Assembly (NCBI GenBank): GCA_964034945.1
Contig: OZ035964.1
Location: 7,142,328 to 7,206,327, forward strand
Direction of reading: 5' to 3'
DNA length: 64,000 bases
Source of the DNA: Chrysopilus asiliformis
Taxonomy: Eukaryota; Arthropoda; Insecta; Diptera; Rhagionidae
The position numbers were made by a program, and so were the translations under genes. Below the pieces are notes generated by a model. The model had not been told where the DNA came from and ran no database searches. It saw only the letters and a program-made list of their open reading frames with translations. Positions 1 through 8,495 of this stretch are shown here, piece by piece. The first letter of the stretch is position 1. The number at the start of each line of letters is the position of its first letter.

Positions 1-98
1 TATACAAACTAGCTTATCTGTCTAACATCTAGCGGCCTAGCATCTTTTTTCAATAATAATACATAAAGAAAGAAATGGACTGACGTTGCGAGTTCAAA

Positions 99-400
99 AT
101 TACATCGTGAAAATTAAACGGTGGAAATGGCACAATGGAAAAACCACGGGGACATTCACGATGCAAATAACACGGTGAAAGTCAGGCGGTGGAAACTGCA
201 TTGTGGACTTCGCACGGTAAAAAATGCACGGTGAAAATTTCACGGTCAAAATTGCACGGTGGAAATTACAATGTGGATTTCGCACGGTGGGGAGCTGCAC
301 GGTGAACACTCCACGGTGGAAATAACACGGTGGAACGTTAGAAGCGTGGAAATGCACGGTGGAATCACACAATGAAAAATACACAGTGGCAATTTGACAT
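99..400. repeat. Degenerate 14-15-bp minisatellite, consensus near CACGGTGGAAATT
   Basis: About twenty imperfect copies of a cacggtggaaat-type motif, spaced mostly 14-15 bp apart, with variants such as cacggtgaaaattt and cacggtcaaaattg. Long reading frames on the minus strand here (119 and 69 codons) are by-products: they are runs of FHR-x-TV-x-F-type repeats that follow the DNA period, in more than one frame. The block is present at the same place in every unit and is nearly invariant between units, so it is not currently varying in copy number. Internal minisatellites are common in Helentron-type elements, but this block lies outside the recognisable element here. Confidence 0.8.
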
Positions 401-811
401 CGACGGAGAATAATGAATGGTGCAAATGGTAGACAGACGGACAGGCTTTTACCAATCAAAATCTTTTGACATCCTTAACACCCTGCTGTAGTTCATTTTT
501 GTGTCCGACGATTGGTTCGATGCGTTACAAACGGAATACCAAATCTAATATACTATGATATGATTCTCATACAGTGTCCTTTTTTAATTATCCTCAGACA
601 AGAAATATCCATATGGCTCAGCTCTCCAAAAACGAACGCAGATGCTTTAAAAAACCGTTCGAAAACTCTCCAAAAAAAAAATACTAAATCCTACAAATTT
701 TGACGCCAAAAAATTGCGTCTGTTTGGTCGCTCCAAATATCAAAGTCCATCTCTGTGCCCAGTTTAGTCTTCATAAGGCATTCCTGCGAAATTCAAAATT
801 TTTTCGCGTGG
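401..811. other. Unclassified AT-rich spacer
   Basis: This stretch lies between the minisatellite and the INE-like module. I see no coding signal, RNA gene or terminal repeat in it. It has an A-rich run near 671-681, whose length and neighbours vary between units, and a three-state site near 596-601. That site reads cagacaag in units 1, 2, 3, 5 and 7, cagatcag in units 4, 6 and 11, and catatcag in units 8, 9 and 10, so it is useful for telling units apart. Confidence 0.6.
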
Positions 812-940
812 TTTTTATACCCGTATGGTATGTATACCAAAGGGTATAGTATACTAACTTTGCCTTACCGTTTGTAACGCCAAGATCCCGTCATCACACA
901 CAAAAATGAATTATACCAGTGTGTTTAGAATGATAAAAAT
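812..940 (+). repeat. INE-like 5' module, copy A
   Basis: About 129 bp that recur as copy B 820 bp downstream (1632-1752), in the same orientation. Both share the start tttttatacccgtatggt, a central block from ccttaccgtttgtaacgcc onward, and the end gtgtgtttagaatgataaaa. Copy A is longer by a short palindromic insertion (tggtatgtatacca). After this module comes a GTCC-rich tract and then a GC-richer piece. Confidence 0.85.
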
Positions 941-954
941 AATTAATTTTTGCA

Positions 955-993
955 TGTCCGTCCGTCCGTCTGTCCGTCCGTCTGTCCGTCTGT
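955..993 (+). repeat. GTCC/GTCTGTCC simple repeat, variable between units
   Basis: A tgtccgtccg-type tract of 39 bp here. Counterparts: unit 2 6672-6710, unit 3 12391-12437, unit 4 18150-18200, unit 5 23844-23890, unit 6 29578-29635, unit 7 35345-35375, unit 8 41086-41116, unit 9 46829-46859, unit 10 54046-54076, unit 11 59775-59861. Lengths run from 31 bp (units 7-10, which also share a gcccg variant) to 87 bp (unit 11). This is the most length-variable site in the unit. Confidence 0.95.
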
Positions 994-1222
994 GGCGCGG
1001 ATTGCGGGCGCACGGATTGAGCTAGAGACTAGAAATTTTGCACAGTTCCGTTTCTCGTAAAATGCAAGGCTAACGGCCGATTTCTTTACAGAGTACTAAC
1101 GCTATTACCGGTATTAGACCAAAATTTGGTACTCAAATTGGTATCAAGTCATTTCTTCACCAAGTACTAGCGCGCCTTAGTACGGACTTTGGTACGGAGT
1201 ATTAGCTGGTACTCATTATTTC

Positions 1223-1248
1223 CTAGACCCTCAAAATCGAGGGTCTAG
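1223..1248. other. Perfect 10-bp-stem hairpin in the Harbinger left subterminal region
   Basis: ctagaccctc and gagggtctag form a perfect inverted repeat around a 6-base loop (aaaatc). It sits about 150 bp inside the left terminal repeat and is conserved in every unit. It could be a transposase-binding site or simply a palindrome. Confidence 0.8.
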
Positions 1249-1368
1249 CGATGTTAGTACTCGAATTTATGCCAATTTGATTTCTTCACCTATAATATAA
1301 TACTGGCGTAGTCGATTTTTATTGAATTGATTATATTATTCTGTGATTGGTTTTTGTGTATGTAGAAA

Positions 1369-1485
1369 ATGGATTTGATTTTTGGCGGTGATGGTTTATT
1401 TCGCGATTTCGACGACATCGAGAGTGATGGGCAAGTAGTGATGAATTATCGATTTGACCGCCGAATCTACCATATGCCACAATGA
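1369..1485 (+). pseudogene. Possible N-terminal remnant of Harbinger transposase (38 codons)
   Basis: A short frame runs from ATG 1369 to TGA 1483-1485 and encodes an acidic start (GDGLFRDFDDIESDGQ) followed by NYRFDRRIYHMPQ. It begins about 300 bp inside the left terminal repeat, pointing inward, where a Harbinger transposase gene would start. Acidic N-termini are common in insect HARBI1-like nucleases, but the piece is too short to prove homology and has no catalytic residues. Units 2 and 3 change the FDDIE stretch at one base (ttcgac to tgcgac). The downstream sequence keeps fragments of open frame but no DDE core. Confidence 0.3.
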
Positions 1486-1631
1486 AATACAATAAATAAT
1501 TGGGACGATGTGGATTTTTTTTTTGCGTTTTTGAATGCCGAAAACAACGTTTATTTACGTTCTACAATTGGTAGCGGACGATTTGCAACACCCACAGCCA
1601 TGGCAAAAAAAAGGAATCCGATGTAATTTCA

Positions 1632-1752
1632 TTTTTATACCCGTATGGTGAAACCAAAGGGTATATTAAATTTGCCTTACCGTTTGTAACGCCAAGATCC
1701 CGTCATCACACACAAAAATGAATTACACCAGTGTGTTTAGAATGATAAAAAA
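1632..1752 (+). repeat. INE-like 5' module, copy B, inside the Harbinger-like element
   Basis: Second copy of the module at 812-940, in the same orientation. It keeps the acccgtatggt motif (1639-1649) but lacks the tggtatgtatacca insertion. I find no second accatacgggt partner nearby, so copy B is either a 3'-truncated element or an internal duplication. It sits within the Harbinger terminal repeats, whereas copy A sits outside them. Confidence 0.8.
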
Positions 1753-2029
1753 AATTGAATTTTTCCATCACCACCAAAACGTATCCTTTTCGTTTTCGGC
1801 ACCTCGTTTTTGCAGAAAATTTTTCACGGTAAGATTTCGTTTCACACACTACATTCAGAATTTATTGGAGCATTTTTGTCCAAGATATTAGAAATGATAA
1901 GAAATTAGAAGACCGAAGTTCGGCTTCGACCAAAAATTGACATACGGTGAGACTCTAGCGCCAGCACCTAAAAGCGTGACAAGTAGTGGGAATGGGGTTC
2001 GAAAAAGTAAAAATTAGCGTAACATAAAC
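1753..2029. other. Unclassified stretch with a small stem-loop
   Basis: AT-rich DNA between module B and the Lys-rich remnant. The only structure I see is an imperfect stem-loop at 1908-1927 (gaag-a-ccga / tcgg-cttc). It might be the hairpin of a degraded Helentron-like 3' end belonging to module B, because a weak match to the subterminal motif (acatacggtg) follows at about 1940-1949. No coding signal. Confidence 0.4.
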
Positions 2030-2455
2030 TTATAGGCATTTATTTGAAATTAAAACGCGAACATTACAAAGATATTTCATTAGATGTAATTTTAAACTAT
2101 AATGTAGCCTAGTGAAATCAAAGAGTTTTGATCCAAGATAAATCGTTCTCTTGGGCTTCACTCCGTTTCGAAGCGGACTACTGCTTGGAGATGAAATGTT
2201 CTCTTTCTTCTTCCGCTTCTCCTTTTTAATCTTTAGTAATGCATCTCCGGGGTTAACGTCTTCAGGATGTTCCCTCCTCTTTTTCCGATTGCCTCCCTCA
2301 CAATTCTTGAGACGCTCAACAATCTCTTCACTTAATCCTACTTTTGTAATCGGCCTCATGAAGAGGATGTCTCTCCTTGAGATTACTGGCAAATGTAACA
2401 GTCTTTTCCTTGTACTGCTTTTCCTTGTACTGCTTTTCCTTGTAACGTTCTCCAT
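2030..2455 (-). pseudogene. Lys/Arg-rich reading-frame remnant, family not recognised (141 codons)
   Basis: The frame has a biased, gene-like middle (LSEEIVERLKN, REHPEDVNPGDALLKIKKEK, SSPLRNGVKPKRTIYLG), very basic, possibly nuclear. A 15-bp tandem repeat at its start gives STRKS-type five-residue repeats, three copies here and two in units 4-6. Because the indels are multiples of three the frame stays open in all units. It lies inside the Harbinger-like element on the strand opposite the putative transposase start. Harbinger elements often carry a second, convergent gene (Myb/MADF-type), so this could be its degraded 3' part, but I see no such domain. A 95-codon frame overlaps it at 2328-2615. 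Counterparts are given under each unit. Confidence 0.35.
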
Positions 2456-2776
2456 TTTGATATTCTTCAGCTTCTGCCGGAAAATAATACGATTGGAACT
2501 TCACGGAAAATTCACGGAACACAGCGAACAATAATATTTTATTTATTGAAAAAATAACGTACACAAATTCACGGAAATTCACGGCGAACAATAATATTTC
2601 AAATTCAAATGTCAAAATAGTGTCAAAATCGGTTTTAGACGTATTATTATTATTAGGCAGATTCCAACAAATACAATAGATTTAAGAAAAATAATATTAA
2701 AGAAAAATAAATAAAAGCAAAATTACAATAAAAAAATAGATAAAATATATAGTGCATCAGAAAAACAAAATCAAAA

Positions 2777-3949
2777 CTACAATTTACTTAAAATGATTCT
2801 TTTACGAAATATAGCACGAGACATGTTAAAATCAAAAAACATTGACCAATTGTTGAACAACTGGCACATATTGCTAATAGGCTCGTTAGTTCCGTAAACA
2901 GTCCTATGGAACGGTACGTTTAGAAAGGGGTGAGATCTTAGAGAACGGGAGGGGACGTTAAAACCAATTTTTGACAAAATTACAGGGGAGTCAATAATTC
3001 CTAACATAACATTAAAAAGAAACATGGTACGTAACAAATCACGACGAAAACCTAACGTGTCAAGGTTAATCAATGTACACCTAGATACGTATGGCGGGAG
3101 CTCAAGCCTATCTGACCAACTCAGACGGCGAAGTGCAAATCGCAGAAATCTTTTTTGGATGGATTCTATTCGCTTAATGTGAACTTCATAATTGGGACTC
3201 CAAACAATACACGCATATTCCAATATTGGCCTTACAATAGTTATAAAAATACTTTTCAGCGCATAAGGATTAGTTAGATCACGGGAAAAACGCATAATAA
3301 AACCTAAAAGTCCGTTCGCTTTTGAAGTAATATAATCGATGTGATTATTAAACGTTAGATTGATATCAAACACCACCCCAAGATCTTTGATCGCATTAAC
3401 TCTATTAATTGTTATATTGCTAATTTTATAATCGAAAAGTACGGGCTTGAGCTTTCGATGGAGTGACATGGAAAAGCATTTAGAGACGTTTAAAGTTATG
3501 TAATTTTTTACACACCAATCAGACAGTGCATTCAAATCACTCTGCAACAAATCAGAATCTTGAAAGCTGTCTACGACTCGAAAAACTTTCAGATCGTCAG
3601 CATACAGCAAACATTTAGACGATTTAAGGACGTTACACAGGTCATTAATAAATAAAATAAATAAAAGGCGGCCAAGATGACTCCCTTGCGGGACACCAGA
3701 ACGAACTACAAAGAATCGTGAAAATAAATTAAAAATTTTTACACATTGCATGCGAGAAGATAAATAAGACGATAACCAACAAAGAAGACTAGAATGTATT
3801 CCCAATATTGCGAGTTTTTTCAATAAAATCTTATGTTGAACACGATCAAACGCTTTTGAAAAATCCGTATATATGGCATCAACTTGGTGACCATCTTCTA
3901 TTTTATACTGGCAATAATTTGTAAATTCAACTAAATTTGTTGCAGTTGA
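2777..3949 (-). pseudogene. LINE reverse transcriptase, C-terminal fragment, unit 1
   Basis: Carries the palm core and thumb of a LINE reverse transcriptase. The open frame starts inside the MITE at 4000, so its first 17 residues are MITE-derived. Counting from there, motif A is YTDFSKAFDRV (Asp46), motif B is GVPQGSHLG (102-110), and the catalytic YADD is at 133-136. KDLGVVFDI (205-213) follows, and then a thumb with the typical ITIVRPILEYACIVWSP (253-269). Residue 111, Pro in all other units, is Arg here, right after motif B. The fragment ends at residue 407 with no RNase H. Catalytic residues are present, but the protein lacks its fingers and endonuclease, so it is not functional. Confidence 0.95.
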
Positions 3950-4415
3950 AGGAGCCGCTCCATTGCCATGACTTTTTCCCATGACAAAAAAATGAGACAC
4001 ATTTATGTGAAGATACCTTGGCGAGAAAGGGAGATAAGAATCAACTGCAAAAATTTGTCGGCAAATGCAAAAATAATTTCCCCTCTTTTGTTATGGCGAT
4101 TTTATGGCGATGTTATGGCGATTTCTACTACAATCACATTTGTCCCTTGTCCTTGAAACTGTTATTATAGCGTGATGTCATCTTAAAAGCTTTTTCTCCT
4201 TCGCATGCATAGTCAAAAGCTTTGTTACCATGCCAATTTGAACATTATATTCATAGCATAAGGTTTGCTATGATTGCTATAAAGTTGTTAAACTGAAAGG
4301 GAAAACGTTTACCTTGTATTCAGTCATTCCTTTTTAGATCTACATAAGTCTATCTTGCTCTAGTTTCCTGCATTTTTTTGTCATGGGAAAAAGTCATGGC
4401 AATGGAGCGGCTCCT
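3950..4415. mobile_element. 466-bp MITE with about 45-bp terminal inverted repeats, unit 1 copy
   Basis: The left end, aggagccgctccattgccat..., and the right end are perfect inverted complements over about 45 bp. Both ends are flanked by TGA (3947-3949 and 4416-4418). Deleting the element plus one TGA makes the LINE reading frame continuous, which confirms the ends. The interior has three ttatggcgat repeats (4090-4120) and no transposase. A 3-bp duplication of TNA form fits PIF/Harbinger-type MITEs, but the terminal repeats differ from those of the surrounding Harbinger-like element. The 62-codon plus-strand frame inside it is not a gene. Confidence 0.9.
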
Positions 4416-5248
4416 TGATCGACCTTTAACGAATCCGTGCTGATGGATGGATATGTGTTGCTTAAGCGTGGCAGTTAAAACATTGCACACGAGTTTTTCG
4501 AATAATTTGGCGACAGTGGGAAGAATCGCGATCGGGCGATAATTTTTTATATTATTCTTACTACCACTTTTAAAAACAGGTGTTATATAGGAAGTTTTCC
4601 AGGCAGAGGGAAACTGACCTAAACGCAAAGAATAATTAAATATTGTGGTCAATGGATAGCACAGACTTTCGGCACAATTCTTAAGAATGAAAGGAGAAAC
4701 AAGATCAGGCCCAGCCCCCTTCTTAACATTTAAACCATTCAACTCGGTAAGAACAGAGTCAACATCTAGTTCAATTGATCCAATATTAACAATGTTTTCA
4801 CATAATGATAAATTTATAGAATTATCGTCCGGAGGATCAACGTAGACACTCTGGAAAAAATCAGCGAATAGATTCAAAATATCTTTCTCACAATTCGCAA
4901 CTGTCTCATCAAGAAACATTCTTTTAGGGTAGCCAGATGACTTTTTTTTAAGTTAACGAAGTTCCAAAATTTGGACGGATCAGAGACTAGATTGTTTTGA
5001 AGATCTAATAAATAAGATTTGTAATTTGACTTCTGAATAGCAGCAAATCTTTTGCGCAAATACGAGTACGTTTGATAATGTATATTAAGTCTAGTGCGAA
5101 CGTACAATTTATAAGCTTTGCGTTTGGAGTTTTTTACTCTTGATAAAAATTTCGTGTACCATGGCGGGTGCCTATGGAATGCAATCTTCTTTTTCGGAAC
5201 AAAAAGCTCAAAACCAACATATAAAAAACAATAAAAATTATTAGCTTA
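4416..5248 (-). pseudogene. LINE reverse transcriptase, N-terminal fragment, unit 1 (frameshifted)
   Basis: Reads inward from the LINE 5' break. It opens with the linker between endonuclease and reverse transcriptase, including the typical HPPWYTKFL motif. The fingers region follows, with NYRPIAILPTVAKLFEKLV and the conserved HQHGFVKG just before the MITE. The frame is open to the very 5' end of the truncated LINE, so no true start codon exists. In this unit a T8 instead of T9 run near 4951-4958 shifts the frame and splits it into two pieces (about 4350-4919 and 4874-5107 plus upstream). The end of the open frame runs into the MITE. Confidence 0.92.
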
Positions 5249-5412
5249 GTTTTAGACGTATTTGCCGCTAGTACCGGCTGATGAATTTAGCTCCGGTACT
5301 AGCAATGTGAAGAAATGCACAAGTACTAACTTTTCGTTGGTACCGAGTATCAGAGCTAGTACCTGGACTAGCTAGACTCCACTTTAGTACTCTGTGAAGA
5401 AATTGGCCGTAA

Positions 5413-5717
5413 GTTCGTTAATGGGCAAAAATGGACCGTACGAACGAAAATGTTTTTTGCGAATATCTCAAAAACGATGCATCTTATCAAAAAAGTCCAA
5501 GAACAAAAGTTATTTAGGATATGATTCTACATAAAACTACCATACATCAAAATCCGATTGGAATAAGTTTTAAAACATCTTATTGGAAAGTTTGACTTCA
5601 AAGTGGAATTTTGGTACAACTGTTCGAATTTTGATACGAATATCACCATACGGGTCTCCAATCATTGCCAAATTGGCAATTATAGCTTTTGTTATGTTTT
5701 AAAACGGGTCCCTACGA
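5413..5717. other. Right arm of the INE/Helentron-like shell and unit-end spacer
   Basis: Continuation of the outer element after the Harbinger target site, starting gttcgttaatgggc. It contains the inverted 11-bp motif (5645-5655) and the hairpin (5664-5680), then about 37 bp of spacer (gttttaaaacgggtcccta) before the next unit. No coding signal. Unit 4 has lost 19 bp in this arm at 22667/22668. Confidence 0.6.
5664..5680 (+). other. 3' hairpin of the Helentron-like shell
   Basis: attgccaa and ttggcaat form a perfect 8-bp stem around one base. It lies ten bases past the subterminal repeat accatacgggt. Helitron and Helentron 3' ends carry such a hairpin as the replication terminator. It is kept in every unit. 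Confidence 0.6.
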
Positions 5718-8495
5718 TATACAAACTAGCTTATCTGTCTAACATCTAGCGGCCTAGCATCTTTTTTCAATAATAATACATAAAGAAAGAAATGGACTGA
5801 CGTTGCGAGTTCAAAATTACATCGTGAAAATTAAACGGTGGAAATGGCACAATGGAAAAACCACGGGGACATTCACGATGCAAATAACACGGTGAAAGTC
5901 AGGCGGTGGAAACTGCATTGTGGACTTCGCACGGTAAAAAATGCACGGTGAAAATTTCACGGTCAAAATTGCACGGTGGAAATTACAATGTGGATTTCGC
6001 ACGGTGGGGAGCTGCACGGTGAACACTCCACGGTGGAAATAACACGGTGGAACGTTAGAAGCGTGGAAATGCACGGTGGAATCACACAATGAAAAATACA
6101 CAGTGGCAATTTGACATCGACGGAGAATAATGAATGGTGCAAATGGTAGACAGACGGACAGGCTTTTACCAATCAAAATCTTTTGACATCCTTAACACCC
6201 TGCTGTAGTTCATTTTTGTGTCCGACGATTGGTTCGATGCGTTACAAACGGAATACCAAATCTAATATACTATGATATGATTCTCATACAGTGTCCTTTT
6301 TTAATTATCCTCAGACAAGAAATATCCATATGGCTCAGCTCTCCAAAAACGAACGCAGATGCTTTAAAAAACCGTTCGAAAACTCTCCAAAAAAAAAATA
6401 CTAAATCCTACAAATTTTGACGCCAAAAAATTGCGTCTGTTTGGTCGCTCCAAATATCAAAGTCCATCTCTGTGCCCAGTTTAGTCTTCATAAGGCATTC
6501 CTGCGAAATTCAAAATTTTTTCGCGTGGTTTTTATACCCGTATGGTATGTATACCAAAGGGTATAGTATACTAACTTTGCCTTACCGTTTGTAACGCCAA
6601 GATCCCGTCATCACACACAAAAATGAATTATACCAGTGTGTTTAGAATGATAAAAATAATTAATTTTTGCATGTCCGTCCGTCCGTCTGTCCGTCCGTCT
6701 GTCCGTCTGTGGCGCGGATTGCGGGCGCACGGATTGAGCTAGAGACTAGAAATTTTGCACAGTTCCGTTTCTCGTAAAATGCAAGGCTAACGGCCGATTT
6801 CTTTACAGAGTACTAACGCTATTACCGGTATTAGACCAAAATTTGGTACTCAAATTGGTATCAAGTCATTTCTTCACCAAGTACTAGCGCGCCTTAGTAC
6901 GGACTTTGGTACGGAGTATTAGCTGGTACTCATTATTTCCTAGACCCTCAAAATCGAGGGTCTAGCGATGTTAGTACTCGAATTTATGCCAATTTGATTT
7001 CTTCACCTATAATATAATACTGGCGTAGTCGATTTTTATTGAATTGATTATATTATTCTGTGATTGGTTTTTGTGTATGTAGAAAATGGATTTGATTTTT
7101 GGCGGTGATGGTTTATTTCGCGATTGCGACGACATCGAGAGTGATGGGCAAGTAGTGATGAATTATCGATTTGACCGCCGAATCTACCATATGCCACAAT
7201 GAAATACAATAAATAATTGGGACGATGTGGATTTTTTTTTTGCGTTTTTGAATGCCGAAAACAACGTTTATTTACGTTCTACAATTGGTAGCGGACGATT
7301 TGCAACACCCACAGCCATGGCAAAAAAAAAGGAATCCGATGTAATTTCATTTTTATACCCGTATGGTGAAACCAAAGGGTATATTAAATTTGCCTTACCG
7401 TTTGTAACGCCAAGATCCCGTCATCACACACAAAAATGAATTACACCAGTGTGTTTAGAATGATAAAAAAAAATTGAATTTTTCCATCACCACCAAAACG
7501 TATCCTTTTCGTTTTCGGCACCTCGTTTTTGCAGAAAATTTTTCACGGTAAGATTTCGTTTCACACACTACATTCAGAATTTATTGGAGCATTTTTGTCC
7601 AAGATATTAGAAATGATAAGAAATTAGAAGACCGAAGTTCGGCTTCGACCAAAAATTGACATACGGTGAGACTCTAGCGCCAGCACCTAAAAGCGTGACA
7701 AGTAGTGGGAATGGGGTTCGAAAAGGTAAAAATTAGCGTAACATAAACTTATAGGCATTTATTTGAAATTAAAACGCGAACATTACAAAGATATTTCATT
7801 AGATGTAATTTTAAACTATAATGTAGCCTAGTGAAATCAAAGAGTTTTGATCCAAGATAAATCGTTCTCTTGGGCTTCACTCCGTTTCGAAGCGGACTAC
7901 TGCTTGGAGATGAAATGTTCTCTTTCTTCTTCCGCTTCTCCTTTTTAATCTTTAGTAATGCATCTCCGGGGTTAACGTCTTCAGGATGTTCCCTCCTCTT
8001 TTTCCGATTGCCTCCCTCACAATTCTTGAGACGCTCAACAATCTCTTCACTTAATCCTACTTTTGTAATCGGCCTCATGAAGAGGATGTCTCTCCTTGAG
8101 ATTACTGGCAAATGTAACAGTCTTTTCCTTGTACTGCTTTTCCTTGTACTGCTTTTCCTTGTAACGTTCTCCATTTTGATATTCTTCAGCTTCTGCCGGA
8201 AAATAATACGATTGGAACTTCACGGAAAATTCACGGAACACAGCGAACAATAATATTTTATTTATTGAAAAAATAACGTACACAAATTCACGGAAATTCA
8301 CGGCGAACAATAATATTTCAAATTCAAATGTCAAAATAGTGTCAAAATCGGTTTTAGACGTATTATTATTATTAGGCAGATTCCAACAAATACAATAGAT
8401 TTAAGAAAAATAATATTAAAGAAAAATAAATAAAAGCAAAATTACAATAAAAAAATAGATAAAATATATAGTGCATCAGAAAAACAAAATCAAAA

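Larger units (their letters stand above)
2646..5248 (-). mobile_element. 5'-truncated Jockey/CR1-like non-LTR retrotransposon (LINE), unit 1 copy
   Basis: Inserted on the minus strand and flanked by a 14-bp target duplication gttttagacgtatt (2632-2645 and 5249-5262). The 3' end abuts ATT repeats on the plus strand, i.e. a TAA-type tail. The 5' truncation falls in the linker upstream of the reverse transcriptase, so the endonuclease and the first ORF are gone. Coding starts almost at the break and runs through linker, reverse transcriptase and thumb, with no RNase H. That fits Jockey/CR1-type elements better than I-type. The frame is split by the MITE at 3950-4415. This copy has the short 3' end, lacking 33 bp found in units 3, 5, 7, 8, 10 and 11. 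Confidence 0.92.
1074..5409. mobile_element. PIF/Harbinger-like DNA transposon, unit 1 copy, with nested LINE and MITE
   Basis: Terminal inverted repeats begin CGGCCGATTTCTTTACAGAG on the left and end in the near-perfect complement, ACTCTGTGAAGAAATTGGCCG, on the right. Both ends are flanked by TAA (1071-1073 and 5410-5412). A 3-bp TWA duplication is the hallmark of PIF/Harbinger elements. Both ends are rich in iterated GTACTA/GGTACT motifs, plausible transposase-binding sites. Without the LINE the core is about 1.7 kb, too short for a full Harbinger transposase and accessory protein, so it is non-autonomous. Only a possible transposase N-terminus remains (1369-1485). Confidence 0.85.
812..5690 (+). 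mobile_element. INE-1/Helentron-like non-autonomous element, outermost shell of the nest
   Basis: The left end holds tttttatacccgtatggt (812-829), followed by a short gggtata complement, which looks like the TATACCC...GGGTATA start of insect INE-1/Helentron elements. An 11-bp motif ACCCGTATGGT at 819-829 has its exact inverted match at 5645-5655. A perfect 8-bp-stem hairpin (5664-5680, attgccaa/ttggcaat) follows ten bases later. Subterminal inverted repeats plus a 3' hairpin is the known Helentron-type architecture. The element is interrupted by the Harbinger-like insertion at 1074-5409, and the sequence reads across that gap at a TAA. No Rep/helicase coding is present. The exact outer ends are uncertain, and the family name is by resemblance. 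Confidence 0.5.
1..5717. repeat. Tandem macrosatellite unit 1 (5717 bp)
   Basis: First of eleven head-to-tail copies. The opening bases (tatacaaactagcttatctg) recur at each unit start, and the order of internal parts is the same throughout. The phase is arbitrary because the array enters the window from the left. In this unit the LINE lacks the 33-bp stretch near its 3' end, the Lys-rich remnant has three copies of its 15-bp repeat, and the T homopolymer in the LINE is T8 (frameshifted). Its reverse-transcriptase fragment has a private Pro-to-Arg change. Confidence 0.97.

Noticed and set aside
100..459. 119- and 69-codon Cys/His-rich minus-strand frames, repeated in each unit
   Set aside because: They follow the 14-15-bp minisatellite period and occur in overlapping frames; no domain and no gene context.
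955..993. Centromeric or regulatory role for the GTCC tract
   Set aside because: Similar tgtccgtc tracts follow INE-like 5' modules in other insects, so it is most simply part of the element.
2151..2534. 127-codon plus-strand frame with hydrophobic stretches
   Set aside because: Antisense of the Lys-rich frame; its Leu/Phe bias is simply the complement of Lys codons.
3968..4156. 62-codon plus-strand frame in each unit
   Set aside because: Lies wholly inside the MITE, with no similarity to a transposase.
2777..5248. Functional retrotransposon protein
   Set aside because: Endonuclease and first ORF are missing, and the MITE splits the reverse transcriptase in every copy.
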